Below, piece after piece: positions 1-6,714 of a stretch of DNA of 8,879 nt (positions within the stretch are counted from its first letter, which is position 1; every line of letters starts with the position of its first letter). The DNA comes from JAJFKJ01 sp964443025. GTDB lineage: Bacteria > Pseudomonadota > Gammaproteobacteria > JABCZS01. Under the pieces are notes generated by a model. That model saw only the letters and a program-made list of their open reading frames with translations. It had not been told where the DNA came from and searched no databases. Both the position numbers and the translations under genes were made by a program. The stretch is from NCBI GenBank assembly GCA_964443025.1, contig CAYUEL010000087.1:1-8879 (forward strand), read 5' to 3'.

Positions 1-1272
1 ACTGGGTGTGAGGATGGTATCGTTCAACAATGCTTTGATGGTATCCGTTGCACCCTCCAACGTACAAAGAGGTATGAGGGTCTGTTGATGCGCTTGCATG
101 CGCGACAGATTCTGTTGCTCTAACTGAATGATGCCGTAAGTGGTGAACATCCCATCTACCTTTGTTTGAACGAGCAAGCCTTGTGCCACGTGATGCTCCA
201 GCTGAGTCTGAATTTGTTCCAAGGTAATGTGGCCTACATTTTTTGCCAAGGCCCAGCGAATCAGTTCATGCATCGAGAAAACCGATTTGCGCTCGGATAA
301 TAACGCAATGGCATCATCGAGTGCTGAGTAGGTATGTGATGGCAAGGCAGGTTTAAAATGATTGCCTCGTGTTTTGGCATCCGTAATGAGTGTATCGGTA
401 TTAAGATGAGCATCCACAGCAGATAGTTCCCAACTTTTAAAAATCTCTTCGCGGGTCAGCTCCTCCAGCTCTTTGTATTTGGCACGACTCACATCCATCA
501 CGTGTTTCGAATACACATAATCTTCAATGCCCTGGCCTTTCATGATGTCTGTGATGTCTTGATGACGTTTTGAAAACACTTCAATTTGATTGCGTGTAAT
601 TCCCTTGATTTCAAACAAGCCATCCAAACTAGTTTGTTCAATGCGATATCCTAATTGTTGAAGTTCAATGGCAAAGGAATTGCGGTATATCATCCCTAAG
701 GTCATTTTGAGCTGATAGATTTGCTCACTGGAAAGAGAGCGCCATTGCCCATCCTGCAATTGCACCATGTTCATCACCACTAAATGAATGTGTAAATGCG
801 GGTCTTTGGCGCGGGATAAATCGTGAATAAACCCAGCGGCAATGAGATTATCTAAACTCATGTGTTGCAATTCACCCTGGACCATCAAACGCACCCGTGT
901 TCCATACCGTTGCAAATAGTCAAACATAATAGAAGCGGCTTTGACATTGGCTTCAATGATGCGCTCATCCCCGCCGTAAAGACAAATGAGAGAAGCTGAT
1001 TTGCACGCCGCGACTGTTAAATCATAACCCGCACGATGAACGATTTGACCATTGGCAATGCGACCTAATTGAATCTCATCAGAAATCTTACCTTCCAGCA
1101 ATTCACCAAATCGATTGATATCGACTTTACCTGCAAGATTTAAAGCTTGTGCGCCTTTACCTAACCAAAAACTATTGCCTATGGTTTCCGATGTACCACG
1201 TTCATAATAGTTTTCCTGCTCGTAATAATGTTTAGCGCCTTTAGCGTCTTTGAGGGTGTAGATGGAAAGCAT
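1..1272 (-). CDS. traI: TraI conjugative relaxase (MobF), N-terminal part, runs off left edge
   Basis: MobF relaxase that nicks one strand at oriT and stays bound to it through a tyrosine; in full-length TraI a helicase follows. The visible 424 residues start MLSIYTLKDAKGAKHYY. Two tyrosine pairs, Y16/Y17 and Y22/Y23, sit where F TraI and TrwC have their catalytic tyrosines. The DLT motif and following KSAS (about 84-94) correspond to the conserved DLTFSAPKSVS region and include the expected acidic residue (D84). The metal-binding histidines are H150 (HD-SR) and H161/H163 (the LHIH motif). Residues 330-424 look like the linker before the helicase, and the window ends at an LTPS motif that resembles the start of that domain. 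The start was chosen by alignment to the family; no clear Shine-Dalgarno precedes it. It follows the NB-ARC gene by 68 bp. Nothing visible suggests loss of relaxase function. Confidence 0.93.
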   Translation of the reverse strand, partial: MLSIYTLKDAKGAKHYYEQENYYERGTSETIGNSFWLGKGAQALNLAGKVDINRFGELLEGKISDEIQLGRIANGQIVHRAGYDLTVAACKSASLICLYGGDERIIEANVKAASIMFDYLQRYGTRVRLMVQGELQHMSLDNLIAAGFIHDLSRAKDPHLHIHLVVMNMVQLQDGQWRSLSSEQIYQLKMTLGMIYRNSFAIELQQLGYRIEQTSLDGLFEIKGITRNQIEVFSKRHQDITDIMKGQGIEDYVYSKHVMDVSRAKYKELEELTREEIFKSWELSAVDAHLNTDTLITDAKTRGNHFKPALPSHTYSALDDAIALLSERKSVFSMHELIRWALAKNVGHITLEQIQTQLEHHVAQGLLVQTKVDGMFTTYGIIQLEQQNLSRMQAHQQTLIPLCTLEGATDTIKALLNDTILTPS

Positions 1273-1340
1273 GAATAAAATTGAATAGTTTAGAAATTAG
1301 TTATTAAAATATTAAAAGAGGTTGAGCCTTTATCGAATTA
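1273..1340. other. Intergenic gap at the cargo/traI junction
   Basis: 68 bp, very AT-rich, with no terminator hairpin, no clear promoter and no strong Shine-Dalgarno before traI. If no promoter is here, traI expression depends on readthrough from the cargo genes or traD. Confidence 0.5.
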
Positions 1341-3788
1341 TTATAGAATAGAACAGTTTTTCGCAACGACATTCCAAACCTTATATTTGTCGTCATCATG
1401 ATTATCTTCTTGAATTACAGAAGCTTGTTTTTGATTTTCTTGTAACGGTTTATATGGTTTTGATGTGCTGGATGATGCCACGCTTGCTGGTAAATTTTGA
1501 GTTGATGCTTGTGTTAGTAATAATTCTGACTCATAATCCATCGCCTCAGAAGAACGCCAACACACACCCACCTCCACACTACATCGTCCCATTCTATTTT
1601 CTCGATACTCAGCAATACATGCTCTGTCGCGCGGTGTAATTTCCAAGTATTGCTGTAATGAAACAGAATCGTTTGGAACGGAAATACCTGTTTCATGCAC
1701 AAAAGCCTGTATTCTCTCTTTTACTCGAATTACTGCTGAGTGTTTTTCATCATAATTTATCTTACATATTGCCAGTGCTTCTTGATATTTCTCTGAAGCT
1801 TCTTGCAACCTACCTGCTCTTTGGAGTATCAAACCCCATAACTCTAACGTTATAGCTACATCAGTATGAAATCTGCTTTGCAACGTGTTTGTTTTAATAT
1901 TCAATACATTTTCAATCATTTTCAAAGCATCTTCATGCTTTCCACAAATAGATAAAATATTGGCTAATTCGTGGTAATTATCTGCCATATTACATCGTAT
2001 GGAAGGTGAGGAATCAGCTAAGGGTTTATTAATTTCTAATGATTTCTCATAATAATCTTTAGCCATTCCCAATTGTGCTATTCCTTGGTCGTAAGATTCC
2101 CTGTTGGATAGCATTAAAATAGCTGGCCTAGATAGGGTGTTGCCGATTTGGTGCAATGTAACAGCTTTATCCAAATCGGTGGTATTATCATCAGGGCTAA
2201 ATACAAAATCTAAAGCTTTTTGGTAAAATTTTCGCGCTTCTTCAAAGTTTGTTTGTACAAAATAGCTGTTACCAAGCTGATGATAGGTAGCCGCTCGCCA
2301 CCCAGATAACTTACCGGTTTCAGGTAAAATATCAAGAAGCGGGGTTAGTAGTGCAATAGCAATATTGTTGTTAGATAATTCCAATTCATGGTATAAAGCT
2401 AAACAATGGACCAATTTAATATAAGGTTCTTTAATAAAACCATTATTTTTTAGCTCATTCCTAGCAATATGATCAACTAGACTTGTCACATGGCTAACAA
2501 GTAGGCTCAATTCTTGTTGTACAATCGAGCGGGGAGCAAGCTTGTTATACAAAAAACTTTTTTCCATTGAATTTAAAAGCTGGATTAACAAATTAGGATA
2601 GACTTCTAAAGCACTGCCCATCATATTTTTATCTCTTTTTTCATAATGGTAACGCGCCGTATCTTGAACCAATCGATGAATAGCTATTGCTTGTTTTTCA
2701 TCTTCTTGTATCAATGAATATTTTTTTAATGAAGCAATGACTCTTCCAACATGTTCAGACCCTTCTTTTAAATAATTATCTAAAGCCCATTGGTCTAAAA
2801 AGCTTCTGGGAATATTATTGGCATGTAAATAAGAAATCGCTACTAACAATGTACGTACATCTGGTTTACTTGATTGAAGCCCTTTTGCTTCAAGTTCCTT
2901 TTCTATCACTTCAATGGATAGATTCCACGTCGTCATAATATTTAAACGGTTGGCTTTTTCTGTAGTATCTGCCGGTAATTCATTTTTCTCTAAAATACCA
3001 GAATCATTTTTAAATCGTTCAAGGTACTGCTCAGTTGTACTGCTCGTATTTTTGACAAAAGCAGCCATTTGTGCGACCGCAAGCGGTAAATACCCTCCTT
3101 CCTTCATTAGCTCATCAACTACGCCTGCTTCACTTTCTGGCCTTCCACTTAGCTCAAAGTACATTTTCCGCGCTTGATCCGGCGTTAATATATCCACCGG
3201 TATTATTTTTGCATTCCAATCGCTTCGACGGGATGTCACCAACACCAACCCACCCGTAGGTGGCAAATAACACTCAATTTTTTCCCTCAATTCAGCATTG
3301 TCAATCACCATAAGCCAACCTGAATTTTTAGCTAAATAATCATTTAATCGTCGAGAAATATCTTTAATATTTTTTTCATCACGAATACCACAATCCCAAG
3401 AAAATTTTCGGTATTCTTTTAAAAAACCCGCCTCATTTTCTGCATTGAGCCAAATGCACGATGTAAATTTATTTTTATTACTATGTAAAAAATCTTTGGC
3501 CAATTCTGTTTTACCCACACCACCTAAACCAGCCATAGCAGCTAGTACAACTGGTTTCCGTTTTTCATTCGAAAAAAAATATTCTTCTAACGCTTTAGTA
3601 AATTCTTGTCGCTCAACAAAGCTGATATTGGGTGATGGTAAGTTCCAAGCTTTAGGTAATTTAATAGATGGCTCGGGTGGATGGTTGTGCGTACCACCCA
3701 CATATATATTTCCCTCTATCGTTCCATAGTTTTCTACTTCCTTTGTAATAAAAGTGGCCGATGAAGAAGAGGCGCTGTTGTCTTCCAC
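1341..3788 (-). CDS. NB-ARC/TPR STAND NTPase (NLR-like) with a C-terminal CaaX box
   Basis: STAND family signalling ATPase, 815 residues, GTG start. Order of parts: a short N-terminus with a glycine-rich beta motif (NYGTIEGNIYVGG, 20-32); an NB-ARC entry motif (about 53-71); Walker A GLGGVGKT (87-94); Walker B VIDN (161-164); a sensor-like VTSR (184-187); a GLPLA-like LPLA (234-237); winged-helix region with HRLVQ (371-375) at the MHD position; and TPR units around 499-528, 602-631 and 645-674. A Cys-containing, low-complexity tail of about 110 residues ends NCSIL, a good fit to CaaX with X = Leu (geranylgeranylation type). All core nucleotide-binding motifs are present, so it should be an active switch. 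No classical effector domain is fused to it; the lipase 26 bp upstream is the natural partner candidate. It could be an antiphage or signalling NLR, or a host-directed effector. Confidence 0.88.
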   Translation of the reverse strand: MEDNSASSSSATFITKEVENYGTIEGNIYVGGTHNHPPEPSIKLPKAWNLPSPNISFVERQEFTKALEEYFFSNEKRKPVVLAAMAGLGGVGKTELAKDFLHSNKNKFTSCIWLNAENEAGFLKEYRKFSWDCGIRDEKNIKDISRRLNDYLAKNSGWLMVIDNAELREKIECYLPPTGGLVLVTSRRSDWNAKIIPVDILTPDQARKMYFELSGRPESEAGVVDELMKEGGYLPLAVAQMAAFVKNTSSTTEQYLERFKNDSGILEKNELPADTTEKANRLNIMTTWNLSIEVIEKELEAKGLQSSKPDVRTLLVAISYLHANNIPRSFLDQWALDNYLKEGSEHVGRVIASLKKYSLIQEDEKQAIAIHRLVQDTARYHYEKRDKNMMGSALEVYPNLLIQLLNSMEKSFLYNKLAPRSIVQQELSLLVSHVTSLVDHIARNELKNNGFIKEPYIKLVHCLALYHELELSNNNIAIALLTPLLDILPETGKLSGWRAATYHQLGNSYFVQTNFEEARKFYQKALDFVFSPDDNTTDLDKAVTLHQIGNTLSRPAILMLSNRESYDQGIAQLGMAKDYYEKSLEINKPLADSSPSIRCNMADNYHELANILSICGKHEDALKMIENVLNIKTNTLQSRFHTDVAITLELWGLILQRAGRLQEASEKYQEALAICKINYDEKHSAVIRVKERIQAFVHETGISVPNDSVSLQQYLEITPRDRACIAEYRENRMGRCSVEVGVCWRSSEAMDYESELLLTQASTQNLPASVASSSTSKPYKPLQENQKQASVIQEDNHDDDKYKVWNVVAKNCSIL

Positions 3789-3792
3789 TACT

Positions 3793-3797
3793 TCCTC
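3793..3797 (-). promoter_or_regulatory. Shine-Dalgarno supporting the GTG start of the NB-ARC gene
   Basis: GAGGA on the minus strand lies 4 bases before the GTG at 3788. The open frame continues a little upstream into the lipase gene but has no ATG there. This site is the main reason for accepting the GTG start. It lies within the 26 bp between the lipase stop and the NB-ARC start, so the two genes are likely cotranscribed and perhaps translationally coupled. Confidence 0.65.
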
Positions 3798-3814
3798 AAT
3801 GCCTTGATTTTTGA

Positions 3815-5419
3815 TTAAAACTTTTTTACGGGGTTATTATTCCCAACCCCCTCTTGTTTACCCTTACCCTTATCGTGTGCTTTACTTCCCGACCCATCGG
3901 CCGGTGAATATTGGTGTGTCGATAATTTAATGCCAGAGGTTTTAAGATTGTCTATTTGAATATCCCCTGTTTTTGCACCCTTTTCAATTCGAAGACCCAC
4001 TACTTCTTTAAACGTTTCTTTCACTTTATCAAGAAGCTGATGGATATCTTCCATTGGGTTATCTTGGTTGATTAAATATTCCGGTATCTCTGCAGCAATG
4101 GTCTCCAGCGTTCCTATCTTAATATTTCCAGTTTGAGCCCCGCTTTCTAGCAACATACCTGTGAGCTTCGTTCGTTTATCATTATCCGCAATACTAAGGG
4201 TTAATAACTCTGCTGCACTTTTAGCATTTTTTTCATCGGCTAACCACGTTTCTAGTTTGTTTTGAAAGACACTAACATCCATTCCTTCTTGCAAACAGAC
4301 CATCGGCACATGAAATGTATCTTGTTGAATCGTGTAACTCAATAAATATTGCGCAACATCCTTGTCAATATTTAATTCTTTCCAATTGTTTTTTAAAGCT
4401 TCAAGCCTTTCAGGATGTTTTGAGATATCGATCAAACCATTGTAAAAGGTTTTTAGAAACGCTTGAGCTGTGAATAAAAAATGCCTTAAAGCCAAGCTCG
4501 ATTGATTATCATATTTAAGGCTTTGTTGGAAATGCCCCAAGACTTCTAAATTATACGTTTGTTGCTGTAAACTGACTTTCAATTCTCCTTGAGGTTTCTT
4601 TCCAATACTTTCATCCAACGCATCTTCATCTTTGGTTTTAAATTGATAGCGACCCTCTTTAAAATCCGATTCCTTAAAAAACACATCCCGTTGATTCCCC
4701 AAAGGCCAATCGGTTAATAATACAAGTTTAGGATTGTTTTGGTTGGCCTCAAAATACTCAACCATCCCAGCTGTACCATGGGCACGCTTTAAAAATAAAC
4801 CTGGTAAACTCCCCCAACCCCCTAAATTCCCATCTATCGTATAAATACTCCCCACCTGCTGACCAAATGTATTAATCCTATTGGGATAAGATTGATACGT
4901 CGTAATATCCAATACACTTAAATCAAAAGGCCCAGGAATATTAGGTCTTAACTTCTCCATCGCTTCACGGGGGCCTGGATTCTCAAACGTCACTGCAAAG
5001 GCTTGTGGATAATCTAAATAACGATGGCAATGAAAAACCGATAAACTCGCTAAAAATGCCCCTAGGGAATGGCCGGTAAAAGAGACTTCATAACCTTCTT
5101 CTTTGGCTTTTTTAACAACATCATCCACCACTTTAAAAGCCGCTTCTTTTTGTGGACTGTTTCCATTAAATACTACACCGGCCACATCCTCCCATACCGC
5201 ACCAGCACTATCTGTTCCTCGAAAAGATACCACCCTTTGCTTTTGTGTTACGTTTTCATAAACAACTGCAAAAAAACCCGATGTTCCGGAGCGTTTCTCC
5301 TTAACAACCCACTCACTTGCTTTAGGTACGGAGTCATCTTTGAATAACCCACTTTCTCCCCGATAGACATGTTCGCTCATTTTGAGATAAGCATAAGCAC
5401 TTGCACGTGTCACTGGCAT
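3815..5419 (-). CDS. Class 3 lipase (alpha/beta hydrolase) with a repeat-bearing C-terminal extension
   Basis: Predicted Lipase_3 family esterase or phospholipase, 534 residues from the chosen ATG. The N-terminal 230 residues are the catalytic domain: SFRGTD (65-70, oxyanion side), the nucleophile elbow GHSLG (116-120, Ser118) and a candidate catalytic His214 in the AHGTAG segment. The acid is unclear, because the usual GDPV-like site reads PNRIN (179-183); Asp171 or Asp196 may serve. No signal peptide or membrane helix is seen, so it acts in the cytoplasm or is injected. The C-terminal 300 residues match nothing I recognise. They contain two related segments, GAQTGNIKIGTLET (427-440) and GAKTGDIQIDNLKT (481-494), then a polar Lys/Gly-rich tail. 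The open frame extends to a TTG at 5437, but the Shine-Dalgarno fits the ATG at 5419 better. Adjacent to the NB-ARC gene, it is the likely effector partner. Confidence 0.85.
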   Translation of the reverse strand: MPVTRASAYAYLKMSEHVYRGESGLFKDDSVPKASEWVVKEKRSGTSGFFAVVYENVTQKQRVVSFRGTDSAGAVWEDVAGVVFNGNSPQKEAAFKVVDDVVKKAKEEGYEVSFTGHSLGAFLASLSVFHCHRYLDYPQAFAVTFENPGPREAMEKLRPNIPGPFDLSVLDITTYQSYPNRINTFGQQVGSIYTIDGNLGGWGSLPGLFLKRAHGTAGMVEYFEANQNNPKLVLLTDWPLGNQRDVFFKESDFKEGRYQFKTKDEDALDESIGKKPQGELKVSLQQQTYNLEVLGHFQQSLKYDNQSSLALRHFLFTAQAFLKTFYNGLIDISKHPERLEALKNNWKELNIDKDVAQYLLSYTIQQDTFHVPMVCLQEGMDVSVFQNKLETWLADEKNAKSAAELLTLSIADNDKRTKLTGMLLESGAQTGNIKIGTLETIAAEIPEYLINQDNPMEDIHQLLDKVKETFKEVVGLRIEKGAKTGDIQIDNLKTSGIKLSTHQYSPADGSGSKAHDKGKGKQEGVGNNNPVKKF

Positions 5420-5424
5420 CATTA

Positions 5425-5431
5425 CCTTCCT
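5425..5431 (-). promoter_or_regulatory. Shine-Dalgarno deciding the lipase start
   Basis: AGGAAGG on the minus strand ends 2 bases before an ATG at 5422 and 5 bases before a second ATG at 5419. The second spacing is the more usual one. The upstream TTG at 5437 would put this site inside the coding region, so it was not used. Confidence 0.6.
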
Positions 5432-5515
5432 AAGCAAATAAGATTAAAACAACATAATGGAAGTTAACCTAGATGCTGATGAGAGCGCAAGCAGAAAATT
5501 TTTATTTCAAGCATT

Positions 5516-6085
5516 GATTGCGCTTTGCCTTATTATTAATAGAATTAAATCATTTACTTTCCGTTTTTTAAGATGTATTTTGAAGAAAACTGAAGTGGAC
5601 TACTGGTTTCTATCACAGGAACTTCTGTGCCGGTATTGTGGGGATTGCTAATGGTATAACGTTTGTAAGTTCCCGATTCAATAACTGTTACATTTTGGAT
5701 GGATTCGACAGTTATTTGCGAGGTATCTATTTTTAGCTGTCCAGGTTCTTTTTTATCTTCATCTAAGCAAACAGTTTTAGGTAACTTCAACTCATAAAGA
5801 CCCGCTCTGGAGTGTATTAAATGACAATCTTGCGCATCAGTGCGATCTTTAAAAAAGAATTTTTTTTGATAACACAAATCCTCAGCAATCTCTTTAAAAA
5901 AATCTTTATTAAATTCTCGTGCCAATGTTCCTTGCCTAGCAATACGACCCGTGGGTGCAATCATATAAACGGTTACCGCCCCTTCATGGATGCTGGAGTA
6001 TTGAGTAGTAAGGGGGTTATTGCTAAGCATATATCAACTCTTATGAGCTATATTTTCCACTATTTTACATTAAATTAATATGATG
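5516..6085. repeat. Direct repeat copy 1 (about 570 bp), with the 158-residue gene
   Basis: Copy 1 of a tandem duplication. It starts at gattgcgctttgcc, includes a 22-base stretch at 5529-5550 identical to 6148-6169, covers the 158-residue gene and ends at 6085. The last 21 bases (6065-6085) resemble the final 23 bases of the metallopeptidase coding region in copy 2, with a 2-base deletion. Similarity is strongest over the 3' half of the gene. Confidence 0.8.
5554..6030 (-). CDS. Hypothetical protein, downstream copy of a tandem paralogue pair
   Basis: 158 residues; I do not recognise the family. It is clearly homologous to the protein at 6658-6173: both share VTVYM-APTGR near residue 20, GTLA-EFNKDFF, FF-DRTDAQD, IHSRAGLYELKLPK and a nearly identical C-terminal half that includes QITVESIQ, ESGTYKRYTISNPHN and QFSSKYI. 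The pattern of short beta-prone stretches suggests a small soluble globular protein with no signal peptide or membrane segment. A Shine-Dalgarno AAGAG (6042-6038) lies 7 bases before the ATG. The two copies differ mostly at residues 44-56 and 84-97. Upstream of this copy lies a remnant of the metallopeptidase gene's end, so this gene is probably the duplicate and the other is in the original position. Confidence 0.75.
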   Translation of the reverse strand: MLSNNPLTTQYSSIHEGAVTVYMIAPTGRIARQGTLAREFNKDFFKEIAEDLCYQKKFFFKDRTDAQDCHLIHSRAGLYELKLPKTVCLDEDKKEPGQLKIDTSQITVESIQNVTVIESGTYKRYTISNPHNTGTEVPVIETSSPLQFSSKYILKNGK

Positions 6086-6089
6086 TGTT

Positions 6090-6098
6090 GGGGGGGGG
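6090..6098 (+). repeat. Homopolymeric G9 tract
   Basis: Nine consecutive G on the plus strand (C9 in the transcript) in the 142 bp gap between the two paralogue genes, at the junction of the direct repeats and about 60 bases before the start at 6030. A run this long is unusual in such AT-rich sequence and could vary in length by slipped-strand mispairing. It could also be a sequencing artefact in length. Confidence 0.7.
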
Positions 6099-6134
6099 CA
6101 AAGTTCCTTTGTGCGAAGTTTCATTTACGTAATG

Positions 6135-6714
6135 GATTGCACTTTGTCTTATTATTAATAGAATTAAATAATTTACTTTCCGTTTTTTGAGATGTATTTT
6201 GAAGAAAACTGAGGCGGACTGCCGATTTCAATCACCGGGACTTCTGTGCCGGTGTTGTGGGGATTGCTAATGGTATAACGTTTGTAAGTTCCCGATTCAA
6301 TAACTGTTACAGTTTGGATGGATTCGACGGTTATTTGCGAGGTGTCTATTTTTAATTGATCTGCCTCCCCTTTTATTGTTGCAGGTTTCTCACCTAAATA
6401 AGCATTTTTAGGTAGCTTCAACTCATAAAGACCCGCTCTAGAGTGTATTAAATGATAATCTTGTGCATCAGTGCGATCTTCAAAAAAGACCATTTTTTCA
6501 CCTGGCAATTTAGAAACAACCCATGCAAAAAAATCCTTATTAAATTCTTGTGCCAGTGTTCCTTGCATGGCAACACGCCCTGTAGGTGCAACCATATAAA
6601 CGGTTACCGTCCCTTCATTAAGGCTTGAATAGTGGTGCGTGAGTTTATTCTTAAGCATGTACTACCTCGTTAAACTTCATTTTCCGCCATTTCACATTAA
6701 ATTGCAACACGATG
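6135..6714. repeat. Direct repeat copy 2 (about 580 bp), with the 161-residue gene
   Basis: Copy 2 of the duplication, starting at gattgcactttgtc and ending at 6714 inside the last codons of the metallopeptidase gene. Since this copy runs into an intact gene, it is probably the parental copy. The copies are separated by 49 bp (6086-6134), which holds a run of nine G. Confidence 0.8.
6173..6658 (-). CDS. Hypothetical protein, upstream copy of a tandem paralogue pair
   Basis: 161 residues, unrecognised family, homologous along its full length to the next gene (158 residues). It lies 33 bp after the metallopeptidase gene and has a good Shine-Dalgarno, GAGGT (6668-6664), 5 bases before the ATG, so cotranscription with the metallopeptidase is likely. 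It has no signal peptide, transmembrane segment or catalytic motif that I can name. Its KPATIKGEA insertion near residues 91-99 is replaced by a shorter DEDKK-EPG stretch in the paralogue. Placement among likely effector genes hints at a secreted or accessory role, but this is inference from context only. Confidence 0.78.
   Translation of the reverse strand: MLKNKLTHHYSSLNEGTVTVYMVAPTGRVAMQGTLAQEFNKDFFAWVVSKLPGEKMVFFEDRTDAQDYHLIHSRAGLYELKLPKNAYLGEKPATIKGEADQLKIDTSQITVESIQTVTVIESGTYKRYTISNPHNTGTEVPVIEIGSPPQFSSKYISKNGK

Noticed and set aside
2914..3729. Several plus-strand open frames of 60-95 codons opposite the NB-ARC gene
   Set aside because: They mirror conserved NB-ARC motifs on the other strand and have no motifs of their own.
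5420..5437. TTG start of the lipase at 5437
   Set aside because: It would place the good AGGAAGG site inside the coding sequence; the ATG at 5419 has normal spacing from that site.
5484..5524. Inverted repeat AGCGCAA / TTGCGCT as a terminator after the 158-residue gene
   Set aside because: The stem is only 7 bp with a loop of about 27 bases and no U-tract on the transcribed strand; it is more likely chance.
5457..5651. 64-residue plus-strand open frame starting in the gap upstream of the lipase
   Set aside because: It overlaps the 3' end of the 158-residue gene antisense, has no convincing Shine-Dalgarno and resembles nothing; the strand is otherwise empty of genes.
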